Origin: Paragyromitra xinjiangensis
Taxonomy: Eukaryota > Ascomycota > Pezizomycetes > Pezizales > Discinaceae
DNA length: 64,000 nt
Direction: 5' to 3'
Assembly: GCA_038503065.1 (NCBI GenBank)
Contig: JBCAMK010000004.1
Span: forward strand, 819,001 to 883,000
The position numbers and the translations under genes were made by a program. Numbering within the stretch: the first letter of the stretch is position 1; each line of letters opens with the position of its first letter. Positions 35,398 to 48,124 of this stretch are shown piece after piece. The notes below the pieces were generated by a model. That model was not told the DNA's origin. It was given only the letters and a program-made list of their open reading frames with translations, and ran no database searches.

Positions 35398-37032
35398 ATG
35401 AACACGCCTCCCCGTGCTCGCTCCACGCGTGCAGAGGCCCCTCCCACTCCTCGTCATGGTGCAAGATTCGATTCCCCCCCTCCAACATCTCGAAAATCCA
35501 GAGGACCCTCATCGTCATCGTCCTTTTCTACAGCCACCCTATCACCCCCTCCATCGTCACCTCTAGGCCCTGAATCATCATCATCATTCGAAACTCGTAA
35601 GCACCGGAAGCGAAGAGCCTCTGTGCTCGACGAGCCAGTAGAGAAACCTGTAGAGGTTGAAAGTGAAGGATGGAAGGAACTCGAAAAAATGTTTGGAAAG
35701 GATTTCGGAAGGGGGCCTACGCTGGTGAATCCTGCTGGGCGTGGATTACCGACCCCATCAAAGACACCGGCGAGAAAGAAGAAGCATATGTCGATTGAGT
35801 CTCTGGGCGGTTCTGCAAGGAGGCTGTTTGGATCATCGAGTTTTACGCCTGCTACGTCGAAGAAGAATGTTCTTGGGTCTATGCCGTCTAAATCACGGAA
35901 AAGAGGCATTGGCAGATTAGGCTTGCTGGGTGAGGATGAGGAGGATGATGGCGGCTCTATCGACATCTTTACAGATAGCAATGCACAGATTCCGAAATTT
36001 GACCCGAGTCCGGATAATCCGTTTATCACTAGGCCTGGAGATGCCAAGAAGAAACGACAGGAAAGGAAGGGGAAGAAGCCAGAGAAAACCAATAAGCTTG
36101 GGGATGACGGCAGGAGAGATGATGGGATGGTTTATATCTTGTAAGTTTCCTCCAATTCACCACGCCTTAAAAATTTCGGCGTCTCTAATTTGATACGTTT
36201 ATGCAGCCGTGGTAAAAAGATGTTTCGGAAATTTTCCGAAATGAACGAAGCTGATGACCCACTACCCAAGAAGCTCCCCAAAACCGTTCCCAGACCCCTC
36301 CCTGCCTTTTTTGGCAAGGAGGAAGAGGAAGAGGAAGAAGTCGAGGAGAAAAATGGAATTGAGGCGAAGGTAAAGGAAGTGAAAGTAAAAGAGGTGGAGG
36401 AGGAAGAGGAAGAGGAGTTCGACGAAGAAGATGATGAAGAAGTGATGCGAATCTTGAATAAACGTTCCACTTTCCGTCCTCGTCTCCTCTTCCCCTCCAA
36501 AGAAGTTGAAGAAGATGAACCCTCTGAAGAGGAAGAGGTCGAAACCGACGTCGAAGAAGTAGTAAAGATCAAGGAAACCACCAGCACTACCGTGAGCATC
36601 AAGAAGATCAGCAGAAGCGCCATTTCACGTTTGACGCCTGATTCGGACGATGACTTCCCATCGGACAGGTCGGGCCGTCGTGTGAAGTTTGAGGATGATG
36701 ACGTTTTCAACCGTGAATCTACTCCAAAGAGTACACGTAAGAGGCGTTCCATGTTTGATGAGAAGATTTCCTCGGTCTTTGACGAAGAGGAATCTTCAGT
36801 CTTCGACAAGAAGCGGTCTACTTCCCACAAGAAGTCGTCTATTTTCGATAAAAAGAGATCTTCATTTTTTGATGAGGAAGTGGAGGAACCAATCGAATCG
36901 CTTTTGGGCAAAGATACGGAGAAAGGGGGTGCTATCAAGGAAAAACGCAAGAGGGCTCGAGGTGGATCTTTTGATGCACCAGGTTTACATACTCCAAGGA
37001 AGGAGAAGAAGACGCGGGGCACAATGGCTTGA
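35398..37032 (+). CDS. Acidic, disordered, probably nuclear protein with short SxFD repeats
   Basis: Two exons, 35398-36140 and 36207-37032, give 522 residues. I do not recognise a named family. The N-terminal 250 residues are Ser/Pro-rich with several TP and SP sites. A conserved-looking core is interrupted by the intron: DPSPDNPFITRPGDAKK, then GMVYIFRGKKMFRKF. Acidic runs follow (long Glu stretches around residues 290-340). Near residues 440-480 a short unit of the form S-x-FD(E/K)(K/E) repeats about five times (SMFDEK, SVFDEE, SVFDKK, SIFDKK, SFFDEE). The C-terminus is basic. The composition suggests a chromatin or cell-cycle protein regulated by phosphorylation, but this is inference from composition. 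Splicing changes LYIL-stop into the in-frame YIFRGKK, which supports the intron. Confidence 0.75.
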
Positions 37033-38559
37033 TTCTGTCACGGGCGGGTATTATAAGACTCCTTTGTTGTAGCCCGGGGTTGCTGTTACGGCTACCGTTG
37101 TATTATTCTTTGAACTCCGTTTCGTTGTGGGACGAATTCCATGTTTTTTTTGGTTTGGTTTTGGTTTTTATTCTTACCTAACAGCAAGTCATTTTTTGCT
37201 GGACAGAAGTTTATGGCGACAGCACTCTTCACATGGTGCCAATCTCGATATCCTCTTTTGTTACATTATTCTTTCAAAAACTTTTTGTTTGGTGGTTTTT
37301 GTATGATGGATGCATATGCCTTCTTTCCCGTCGGCATTACTATTAGCGATTAATGACTAGGCGCCTTTTTTATGTACGTAACTACATGTATGCAGCTACG
37401 CCACTTAAGTTGTGTATCTTTTTTCTCTAACGATTTTCTTTTCTTTTTCCGTTTCATCTATGCAGCATCATACTTAGTGTTCTATTTTTTTTCTTTTCTT
37501 TTTGTCTTGGTTGGGGAGATTATGGAATTTCTTGTAGGAGACTATGATGATTGGCTTAGAGGGGTGGGTTCGGCGCTGGTCTGTTGTTTGATCTGCCCGG
37601 GGATTATAGTGTTTTGTAGGTTATGAATGGGAATAGTGTTAGGCTTGTGTTGGGATGGATGCGAAGGGTAGCTGCATGTAGCCAGGTTTGGGTTTTTAAC
37701 ATGAGATCTCACTCGTATTTAAGGTCGTTTGAATTCCTTAATGAAAGATATTAGGTTTCTTGCTCACGGAAATAGCTATTATTGAGAAGGTGGTACTTCA
37801 GGTTAAGCTGGTGTAGTTCAATTCGATATATCTACTTGGTTGGTGTAGGCTCAGAAAGCCTCATCTTCACGATCAGCCCCAGGATCACCAAACCCCAAGA
37901 GAAGACTGGCAAATGCGATGAGGGAGATTTATGTATCTAGTTCGGCCAGGTACCAGAGGAGTTCATCGGCCAAGAGTGATCTGATCTGATCCACCACCAC
38001 CACCTAAACCCTCCGAGTCGGAGAGTTTTATTTCCCAGTAGAATAGATCTTCGTTCTTCTGGAATGTTATGATTGATAACACGGCTGTTGCTTGGAGATT
38101 TGTCCCAAAGCTGTGGTAAACTAAAAACACCACGCGTTATCTGCACCTGGCCGTCCCGTTCCTTTCCCCTCCATCTTCTCCCCTATCGCTTCCCGTATCT
38201 GCTTTATCGGCCTGTCTCGAGGCCTTGGTGTTTTCGACATTCTATCCTTACTATCCTTGCTTTACTTCTCTACAAATTCAGCTTACCTTTTGTCGTCACC
38301 TGATCTCTGTCGTGCTCTGGATGGGTTGTCTGTGACAGCCGCCTACTTTTCCCTCCCGTTCTCTACTAAGCCCCCACCACTGCCACTCACCATCACCATC
38401 ACTCACCCCCCTTTCCTTCATTTCCAGGATTCGTATTCTTTCTTTTTTATTTTTTATTTTCTCAACTCTCATTTACTTCGATCTCAGCTCAGCTACCAAC
38501 CCACCATTACATCACCACATACATACACAGACATTACCCCCTAATACTTGATCCGCTTA
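37033..38559. other. 3' region of the repeat protein gene and promoter of the M28 gene
   Basis: About 1.5 kb. The first 600 bp are T-rich transcribed-looking sequence with TTTTCTTTTC runs; 38140-38550 is a C/T-rich leader. TACATGTA at 37383-37390. No gene seen. Confidence 0.55.
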
Positions 38560-41339
38560 ATGAGCGACGAGAAGCGTTCCATGCTAGGAACTGACCCTCC
38601 TATCCCATCCTACGAAGATGCCATCGCCTCTCGAGCACCCAGCGATGTCGGCGACACCACCGCAGAAACCTCACAGCTGCTCCCCCAGCGCAGTCCCCGG
38701 GGGTACCGTGCCCCCACGGTAGAGAGCGAGCGAAGCTCTCTCGACAGCTCCTTTCTAGAAGACTACGCTTCGAGTCGGGGGAGTCGAGAGAGTCTAGAGC
38801 GGGAGATGATACAGATGGAGGTGTTGGAGCCTGGCCAGAGTGAAGAGGATGGTGCACGACGGAGAAGACCGCCGGGGAGGTTACGTCAGAATATATCGAA
38901 GCGCTTGTCGTCGATAACCTCGTCACTTTCGTCGATATCGCTTCCAGACTCGTGGAGGGTTAATCCGTTTAGGTGTTTCTCGTTCTTTCGACTACCAGAT
39001 CTTCCGTGCTTTAATTCCGGGTTAATTCCGATATATCGTTTCCTGGGTGTGGTGTTTGGGTTGGTTGTGGTGTATACGTTGTTGGCGACGGACTCGGTTT
39101 CGTTGTCGGGTCCGGGAGGTGGGGCGTCGACTGGGTTGGTGAATTTCGATCCGGAGGTTATAAGGCAGTATGTGAAGGATATGGTGGACCCGGAGAAGAT
39201 GGAGCACTATTTGGAGTATTTGAGCAGTTTCGATCATGTTGCGGGGACGCAGGGGGATTTGGTACTAGCGAAATGGGTAGAAGGGGAGTTTAAGAACTTT
39301 GGGCTCGAAAACGTCGAAATGGTGGAGTGGGTTTCTCCCGCTCTGTTTTGCTCGGAATCCGTCTCTGCGCAAAATCTAACGTTTTCTTGCTTAGGTATAA
39401 TGTTTATCTTAATTATCCAAAACCTGGCGGACGGAAAGTAGCGATTCTAGATCCCCCATGGGAAGCTGTTCTTGAAGAACCTAGGATTGACGCAAAACAT
39501 GAAAACACACTCGTCTTTCACGGACACTCAAAAACAGGCAGTGCTACTGGCCCGCTGATATATGCTAATTATGGATCACGGGCGGACTTTGCCGCACTAG
39601 AGGCCCAGGGAGTCAATGTGACAGGCGCAATTATCTTGGTGAGATACGGTGGGACACAGCCGGATAGAGCTCTCAAGGTCAAGGCTGCACAGGACAAGGG
39701 TGCGGCCGGGTGTATTATATTTTCAGATCCTAAAACAGAGGGATGGGATTTGCCGGGGGATGCGGTAGAGAGAGGAAGCGTTAGTTTGATGAGTTGGCTC
39801 GTAGGGGATGTCTTGACACCGGGCCATGCGGCCACGAAGGATGCACAGAGGATAAAGAAGGAGGATAGTCCAGGGCTATTGAAGATCCCTTCTTTACCTT
39901 TATCTTGGAATGATGCTCAGCATTTGCTGAAGTCACTCAAGGGCCATGGGAAGAGGGTTGATAAGTCTTGGGAGGCTGGGGTTCATTTCGATGGGGAGTT
40001 TTGGACAGGTGCAATGGATTCTTCACCCAAAGTTCAGCTCGACAATTTTCAGGCTGAGGAGGAACGGCAGCCCATATTCAATGTGTTGGGTTCGATTCGG
40101 GGATATGATGATCATAAGAAACGGATCACGGTTGGGAACCACAGAGATGCTTGGTGTTTTGGTGCTAGTGATCCTAATTCTGGAACCGCTATTATGCTTG
40201 AGGTCGCGAGGATACTTGGGAAGATGGCGGGTATTGGATGGCAGCCTTCGAGGAGTATTGTTTTTGCGAGTTGGGATGCTGAGGAATATAACCTCATTGG
40301 CTCGACGTAAGTTGCGGACATATATACTTCCTTTTGTTATGCACGGCAGGATTTGACATGGGTGTAGCGAGTATGTGGAAGACAACATCGAAGCTCTCCG
40401 CCTCAACGGGATGGCATACATTAACCTCGACGCCGCCATCACCGGCACGGAATTCACAGCGTCCGCCTCGCCCCTCCTGCAAACCGCGCTCATGAACGTC
40501 CTGGAGCAAGTCGAGGATCCCCGAACCAATGAAACTTTACGAACCCTGTGGGGGGATAAATCGCTTCCCGGTTTAGGTGCTGGAAGCGACTATGTAGCTT
40601 GGCAAGACTATGCGGGTGTTTCTTCAATTGATATGGGCTTCACCGGAAATGGGTTCCCGTATCATAGCTGCTACGACAACTTCGAGTGGATGAAGACCCG
40701 TGGAGACCCCGACTTCAGCTACCATAAAGTCATGGCTCAAGTACTCGCTTTGATGATTCTTGAACTAGCAGACACGCCACGGCTACCGTTTAATATGACG
40801 AACTATGCCGTCGCGCTCGAGACATACACCAGTGACCTCCAGGGGTTCGTCCACAAGAAGATTGAAGATTTGTCTTCTGGCTCAGCTCACGTAGATCTAA
40901 AGAGTCTTGTGGATGCCGTTGCGGCGGCAAAATCACGACTAGTGGAATTTGACAATAAGCACGAGCCGTGGATGGATCAGGTTGGGACTGTTATGGGAGG
41001 ACTGGATAACTACGGTACGATTCATAGGAATAGTAGGAATGCGAGGATGAGTAACTTTGAGGAGCATCTTTTGGATTTGGAGCCGGATGGTGGGTTGCCT
41101 GGGAGGGAGTGGTTTAAGCACGTCGTTTTTGCACCGCAGGTATGTTTTTTTTTTTTTTGCTGCTCTTGAGATGGTGCTAGATGCTGATGGGTTGGTCGTA
41201 GGCGTGGAGTGGGTATGAGCCGGGTTACTTTCCTGGGATTAGAGATGCGGTGGAAAATGGGGACTGGGAGTTGGCGCAGAAGCAGGTTGAGAGGGTTGCG
41301 AAGAAGATTGATCGCGCGTCTTACAAACTTCTCAATTGA
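38560..41339 (+). CDS. M28 metallopeptidase, glutamate carboxypeptidase II / transferrin-receptor-like (Tre1/Tre2 type)
   Basis: Type II membrane zinc peptidase-family protein of 862 residues in four exons: 38560-39326, 39395-40306, 40368-41139 and 41202-41339. The cytosolic N-terminus carries PPIPSYEDA, like the Pro-x-Tyr ubiquitin-ligase docking motif of yeast Tre1/Tre2 adaptors. One transmembrane segment lies at about residues 155-178. A protease-associated domain follows (RADFAALEAQGVNVTGAI), then the M28 core. The five metal ligands of glutamate carboxypeptidase II all have counterparts: His505 in GNHRDAW, Asp515 in ASDPNSG, Glu552/553 in WDAEEYN, Asp581 in YINLD and His659 in PYHSCYD. 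A dimerisation-like C-terminal domain ends the protein. Retention of all ligands suggests it is catalytically active. Location is probably vacuolar or endosomal membrane, from homologues. It converges with the Dap1-like gene. Confidence 0.92.
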
Positions 41340-42114
41340 GGAGATTCTTTGAGCTTGTGATCTTTTTTCTTTCTTTTTTATCACTCCTCCCAGTGGAAGA
41401 GGGGCTTTCTTTTCTTTTGCATTAGCGGGAGTATGTATACCATCATTATACTTTTCTCTTTTTGCTTCTTTTCTTTGTTTTTTGGCTGGGGTTTTAAATA
41501 TTTATTGGCTGTGGGTTTTTTTGTTTTTGTTTATGGCATCTTTCTCGTTTCTGTAGCTATAGTTTTGGCCTGAGAGCGAGGGATTGGTAGTTATCCTCTT
41601 ACCTTTTCCGTATTTATGCTCTGATGGAAAAAAAGACTTTCATTTGCCGTTTCTATTGCTTATCTTATCGTTTGGTTTGGATGGTGAAAGTGGGGTGACC
41701 TTCTGGGTATTGTATATATTGCTTTCTTTTGCTTTCTTTTTCTGTTTGATTTAAGGGACGTGGTGGGAGCAATGGTAGTGACAAGGTATTTAGATATTGG
41801 CGTTTAAACAGCCTGATAACCTATTTACGGCATTCCATGTAATTGAGGGTGAAGAGAGGAGGGGGAAAAAAGAACATCAAATTTCGGTAATCTATTCCAG
41901 GGGAACGATAGATTGAATAGACAAGGAAGCACCAATACACTTCGGACGATCCTCACGCGAAGGAACTTCCCGTGAACTAAAGCCGTTTGCAATTACTTTT
42001 GTTTTAGATCTCGTTACTCAGAAGAAGAAAAACAAGCCACATGACATTACGATCCTAGTGTAGCAGTCCACGATTGAACCTCGTATCTTCCAACCCATGC
42101 ACACATCTCCCAGT
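41340..42114. other. convergent 3' region of the M28 and Dap1-like genes
   Basis: About 775 bp between opposed stop codons, T-rich on the plus strand with repeated CTTTCTTTT strings. No gene seen. Confidence 0.6.
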
Positions 42115-42684
42115 CTACTCCCCCTTCTTCGTAGCCTCCGCGCTCCCCTCCTCTACCAGCTTCCCCACCAACAAATACTTACCCTCGAAATGGCTCGCCC
42201 ACCCAGCCAAACTCTCCTTCTCCTCATCGTTTAAATCCAACAGTTTATCAATCGGTTTATCCAAATCAGTCAACATATCCTCATCAAACGAGTTCTTCGC
42301 CAGCCCACGGGACGCATCACGGCCCGCGAAATTAGAGTACGGTCCGCCGGGGCCATAGAACGATTTCCCGGCGGTCACGTCGAAAACGCGGCCTTGCACG
42401 GCTAGGAAGACGTGTGGGTCGTCGATGCCGTTGTAGGGACGGAGGGTGGTGGGGGTGAAGGTGCGGAAGACGAGAGGAGGGTCGTGGTGGATTGGTACTG
42501 CTGGGGCGGGACGTAGTCGGGTGTAGATTATGTAGACTGCGAGGGAGAGGAGGATTAGGTTCACGGGGGTGAATATGGAGAGTCTGTATGAAGGTTAGTG
42601 ATTGGTTGTGAGGTGGGATGGGGTAGATGGGGGAACGAACGCTTGGGCTTGTGTAGTGGAGGGGGGGGAGGGTTGGTGTGGCAT
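42115..42684 (-). CDS. DAP1: Cytochrome b5-like haem-binding protein of the MAPR family (Dap1/PGRMC type)
   Basis: Membrane-associated haem protein of the progesterone-receptor (MAPR) family; yeast and fission-yeast Dap1 support cytochrome P450 Erg11 in sterol synthesis. Two exons, 42684-42641 and 42583-42115, give 170 residues. A short Pro/Ser/Thr-rich N-terminus leads into one membrane segment (NLILLSLAVYIIYTRL, about residues 24-40). The MAPR domain shows FTPTTLRPYNGIDDPHVFLAV, then GRVFDVTAGKSFYGPGGPYSNFAGRDASR, with the Tyr residues that ligate haem in this family, and a C-terminal helix ending WASHFEGKYLLVGKL. The intron join (42584-42640) is in phase 2. The ATG at 42684 is the only upstream start in frame. 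Confidence 0.9.
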
Positions 42685-45015
42685 TTTTCTAGTAGTAGGG
42701 GTTTCTTGTAGAATGGCTTTTAGGTGGTTGGTTTGGTGGTAGTGGTGATGGTGATAGTGATGGTGACAGATTGGTTCTGGTGGTAGAGTAAAGCAGAGTA
42801 CAGCAGAGTCAGCAGAGCTCAGAACGGGTGATCTGGCGTTGGCGTCATCCTAGAGACGGCTAATGCCATGTGCCTGGCCCGAGTTTAGTTTACTTGCTTG
42901 GACTGATCAGTGATCACTCCCGGATTGGCTGTGTCTCAGGAAGAGGCGTTCCTGGCTCGGCGTCAACGGTCACTTTGATCCCAGAGTACATACACACAGC
43001 TGTCATTGATAACTCTAATCTACGTAAATTTGTTTGAAACTCGCGTATGAAGAGAAAAAAGCTCGAAACATAAGGAAATACGTCAAGGTACGCGTGTGTG
43101 TGCGTGTATGAGAAAGCTTGGTATAGCACACCAGCCGCCACGCGAGAATAAACACAACGCTCTGACTTGAGTATCGAAGTCAGTATCAGGGCTAAACTTA
43201 TCTCCCGAGGCGGTGTGTGGCTGTTCACATCATCGTCTTGGAGAAGCGTTTCACACCTGCGAAACATTGCCCTGCCTATCGCTAAATACCAAATACCCGG
43301 GATTGCTTTCTCTCTGCAGACTGCTCCCAGCCCCGGTCATTGCTGCTCTGAAATAACCCTCGTGATTCGCTGCCCGTAATTCAAGACATCTGGTCCACGA
43401 AAAAGCCACGCGATTACGTACGGTGAAGATTGTCGCAACGCTCTTGGGCCCTGGCCGATCTGTGATAGGAGCGCTCAACGTCCTGGAAACATTTTATTTG
43501 CTTGTTGTCAGTACGAATAACATTGGCCCGTACAAGCCTTCTGTGCGTGTCCATGGAACTGCTGAATGATTCAGCCCTCTTGCTTGTCAGACGTACCACT
43601 TCACCTGACTGACTGCTGTTGCTGCGGTCTGCTCATTTCCGAAGGGAAACACATTCCTCATCTTCTCTCCTCTCACCTCCTCCCTCTCATCCGCGCGCTT
43701 CCAGAACTTCTATCCAGGCATAGTATTGCATTACATTCCCCCACCGCCGGTAGAATTGAACACCACTCCGATTGTTCCTCCGACCGTTCCCCCGAGTGCA
43801 TTGTCCTTCTCTCCAACCCCCGTCGCTTCTGCGCCAAGTTCTATTTTTGACTCGCAATCTTTTTTATTTCCCAAGATTTCAAGGATCCAGGCGGGATTAA
43901 AGTGCGAATAAACGAGGAAAGTCTGGTTAGCTGTCCAAGCTTTTAATCTGTGGTTCATGTGCTGTTAGCATCGTGCTACCCACTTATCCACTATCACTGC
44001 CATACTGGTCACGATCCAAGTCCCTTCAAAAGCTCAACGAACATCGTGCCCACCACTCTCCATCTCGCACGCACGTACACACTCAGGAAGGTCCTCCGTT
44101 ATTGCTTAAAGGTATCAAGATATTTCTTTCTGAAGTAATAATATAAAAAAACAAGTTACTGACAAAGCAAACTATAAATAAAGACCTCCTACCGGTATCC
44201 TCAACCGAACCCTGGTTCACTGTGGGGAAGCTCACGTCCAGGCAAGTTCCGTAACCCCCCCTTTCCCAAGGAAAAACCAACTTCGCCATCGTGGTAGCTC
44301 CTCGCCGAAGCTAGCGGTTATCGGTTCATATTGCGATTCAGATCCCCCCTTCTTTAGGTCTTTCCTTGAATAAGAAGTCTTGGCCTTTGAGCCTCCCGTG
44401 CCGTCTTCAAGCCAAATCAAGTATATTCGCCTTCACGGCCTTGAGCTGTAAAGGGAAGACTAGACGCCTTTGAAAGTCCATATCTTGGGTTCATGTAAGC
44501 CTTTTTTTTTTCTCTCTCACTTCTGACCTCTGGGTGTTTCCTTCCCTCCTTCTACAAGTGTTTATTTTCCTCCCCCCCCTTTGCCACATTGATATTGTTT
44601 TCCTTGATTCGCTCCTTTCCTCCTTTCTGCTTTCTGCATCATATCGCATCCAGCATACATCATACTTCACTCCTTTTTTTTATTTTACTTGAAAGGTTGT
44701 TGTTGCGACACATATTCTACATTCCTTTTTGACTACAAAAAAGCATATTCTGTTTCTGTCTCTACTACTTTACAAGATACTTTTTCTTGATTTCGCTTGT
44801 TTGTTTGTGTCACCCGTCATCGCACGACAGCGGCACAACATTAGGATTACATCTTTCCAGCAATTATCCGCTTGACACCACCCGGGCTAGGATACCCCAA
44901 GAGATCTATCGTCATTGATTGATTTTTAATTTTGCTTAATTGGCTTTTTTCTTTTTTTTCATTACTATCGGCATAAAAAGGGGAGGAGCCTAAAGGCTAA
45001 TTGGTTTTTTCCACC
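42685..45015. other. long divergent intergenic region
   Basis: About 2.3 kb between the divergent Dap1-like gene and the coiled-coil protein gene. Only short frames with no family resemblance are present. The 44480-44960 stretch has long T and C runs and looks like a promoter plus leader. A GTAAGC donor-like site near 44494 leaves open a leader intron, unproven. Confidence 0.5.
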
Positions 45016-46435
45016 ATGACGATGACTAGTAGCTTCACCAATATGTTCAACAGATTACCCATATATACCCGTCCCAAGGAACCCGCAATTGGATATCCAG
45101 TGCTCACGGAGTCGACAAATACCAATCTGACGGGACACATAATCGGTTTAGATGGGAAGCCGATTCCAGCGCCTATAATTGGGGGGAATCCTTATAACGT
45201 TGGGTATAAAATCGCGACTTTTAAGGGACTGTCAGATGCTCCTTCGATGTAAGTTTTTGCTTTTTATTTATTGTTTATTTCTACTCTTGCTTGTGTGTGG
45301 GTTGAGTGTAGGGAGTGTCCCTGTTCTATTACTTGTTTTTATGTGAAACTAACCCATGGCTTCTTCCGTTCTATATAGTACCAGCACACAAGACGATGAT
45401 GATGAAGAGGATCTCAGACCGCCACCCCCGTTGAGAATCAACACTCTTGCATATCCTAACTCACCATCGTCTACTTCAACAAAGAGTCAAACATCTGTGA
45501 ACACAATGAACACTTTCCGCTCGTCTAACCCGCAGCGCGGAAACGTTCAGCGCAAGCCTGCACCCGCACTCTCTAACCACCCTGCATTCTCCCTTAGCAA
45601 TAAGTCCTCGACTGAGACAATCCGTAACCATCCAACATACGAGAAGACCACAACCCCAGAGCCCGAGCGCAACCTGCACCGCTCCCGGGGATTCGGTCTC
45701 GGCAACATCGTGAAGGAGAAAGTCGCCAGCCGTAGAAAACAACTTGATACCACACCAACCATGGACCCACTAGAAGCACCCTCACCAATTGCCGTCGTGA
45801 AGCCGCCCAACTTCGTTAGTATCGACGACTGGCTAGACACTCGGGAGCGGGAAGGATTGCATCGTCGGAGCAACACAATCACAACCGTAGCGAGCCAGGC
45901 AACCCGCTACAACGAACCCCTCAGGCTACATCTGCGACAAAGCACGTTTGCGCCATTGCCAGCCCCACACGAATTGGCGCCGCCCGAAAGCGTACCAGTG
46001 TTACCACCAATTCCGAAACAATACGCACATGCTGTGCCGAAGACCAGCACTGCCCCCTCCCCGCCGCCCCAGCCGCTCAGAACCTCGCACCCGTTGTCAC
46101 CGCCACGGACCCCACCAAGAGATGAGGCCCCACTACGTAGCCATATCGAGCAGCTGGAGTATGAGCAGGATCAACTCGTGATCCGTAAGAGCGGCATTAA
46201 GCGGGAGATGTGGGATCTTCAGCAGTTGCTACCGCCAAACCCGAGTACGCATAATCCTGTTGCGAGGAAGGATATGAATAGGAGGTTGGCGGAGCTGGTG
46301 CAGGAGCTGGCGGATGTAGAGAAGGAGGTGCATGAGAATGGGATGAAGCTGCATAGAGCGTGGAGGAGGAGGGATAAGAAGATGGGGTTCGAACCGACGC
46401 ATTTGTGGGTGTCGAGGGTGAGTGGTGGTACTTAG
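45016..46435 (+). CDS. Unrecognised protein with C-terminal coiled coil
   Basis: Two exons, 45016-45248 and 45379-46435, join in phase 2 to 429 residues. I do not recognise a family. The first exon encodes a hydrophobic-polar stretch (NLTGHIIGLDGKPIPAPIIGG) with few charges. The middle 250 residues are Pro/Ser/Thr-rich and probably disordered, with one conserved-looking motif NFVSIDDWLDTRERE. Residues from about 335 to 420 form a charged helical region: HIEQLEYEQDQLVIRKSGIK, then MNRRLAELVQELADVEKEVH. The last residues are KKMGFEPTHLWVSRVSGGT. Coding potential is clear from length, frame and intron. Function is unknown; a cytoskeletal or scaffold role would be guesswork. Confidence 0.75.
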
Positions 46436-48124
46436 AGGTGTTGATTGGGAGGGTTTAGTTATTATTATTATTATTATTTGTATATGTTTAGGGGGGTACG
46501 GGGGCGTGGGATTGGGGATTGGGGATTATTGATAGCCAGTGGTTGCTCCTTTTTTTTGGCTTTTTCTGGTTTTTCTATTTCTTCTTTTCTCTTGCGTTAT
46601 GCGTTGAGAGTAAAATTTGTTTTGTAGGGTGTGGAGTTTGTTAGGGGAGTTTTTTGTCTTTGATTTAAATCTTCTTTTTCATGTGGTTACTTTTATTCTT
46701 AATACCCCTTTCGTTAAAGTTTTATACTCGTTCGCTAAGTTATGTGGTTGGGTGGTTGAGTGGTTTGGTGGTGTTTGGTTTTTTCTTCTCTTTCCCTCAT
46801 CCGTTTTTACTCATTCTTTGATGCACCGTGCGTCTTTTTTTACGCTGTGATAGATGTCTAGAACACCTACTGCTTTTTTTTCGTGGGGTTAGGGTACCTT
46901 TGAGGTGCTGGGAATTACTGGCTTGATTACTCCCTCGTTTGGATGAGTGTTTAAGTTGATGGTTTTATGTGGGATTTCTTTTGTTAAGGGGAGGGGATTG
47001 GTTTTTTCGTTAGATAGCTATAGGGTGATTGTGCTTTCGAGTATAAGTACAGGTTTATACCGTATCTGGATCTGGCAGGTTTTCCTGGTTCTCGATATGC
47101 GAGTGGTTGTTTGCGGGTAGAGAACGAATATCCAGGTAGACACCATAAGTTCAGACCAAAAGTCCCCACTGCAGTAAACCCATGCTCATCGTTCCCCACA
47201 CTAACCCAGTACACCGGTGGACACTACATGTATTCCCCGGTATGCTTCGGAAAGTACCCTAGTAAGATCCTCTCGTCAACACCAGTGCAGTCATCATCTT
47301 CCAGCACAGATGGTGCTTTAATCCTAAAATCGAGCATATACGTACTCAGTCAGCGGAGAAGCGACCTATATAAAGCTTAGACGAAGGTTGAATTAGCGGC
47401 TCCTTAACACCTCACGATATAGGTTTGATAGTGCTTAGTCGTACTCCAAACGCCGAGCTTAACTATTATGCGCGACTACGATAGTGACGTAAAGATAGAT
47501 CTGCTATCGGCTTGCATGGGATGTTTTTTTCCCAGATCCGCGGAATGTGTTAGTTGGGTTCTCCAAGTCGGGCAGGTCGGTCGGGATGTGGTAACGGCAT
47601 CTCGCAGGTGTGATGCAGCTTGGTTTAATATAGTGGTGTGCTGATAGGGGATTGGGGGACCGGTGGGTCGGGTTGGTGTGTGGTGTTTGCATTGGATTTT
47701 GGATGTTATGTGGGTAGTTGGGGGGGTTGGTCATGGGATGTCACTCGGTTTGGGTAGGCTGGTGTTTCATGAGGTATGTATCTATTGTGGTTCTAGATGG
47801 GGGTTGGGCGATAGATTGTGGGGTTATTGTTCTAGACTTGCGGCTGAAGCATACTCCTGTCATCTCGGCCGCAGATAGAGTCCGGTTGTGTGGGTGGAAA
47901 AAAATAACCAGAAGTTATCGAAATGTTACTACGTGCTACATATAGACAAATAGTGATGCCTGTTTATGAAAATTGAGTATTATATCCCTCCCCGAGACAA
48001 AGACAGTATTACTCCTAGTTTCGCCGTTTCTGTAAAACCAAACCCCGCATTTTCCGTCAGATATAATATGCTCCATATCTATCGCCAGCTGAAAAAAATA
48101 AAATATTGTAAACTTGTTTCCGTG
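46436..48124. other. convergent 3' region, T-rich, with a TTA microsatellite
   Basis: About 1.7 kb between opposed stop codons. A (TTA) microsatellite of about six units lies at 46459-46478. TACATGTA at 47225-47232. No supported gene. Confidence 0.55.

Noticed and set aside
36132..37022. 296-codon minus-strand frame opposite the acidic repeat protein
   Set aside because: Ser/Phe/Leu-rich antisense shadow of the Glu/Lys-rich coding exon.
42914..43599. series of minus-strand frames as a possible multi-exon gene
   Set aside because: Frames cannot be joined with good splice sites into a protein-like sequence and no motif is visible.
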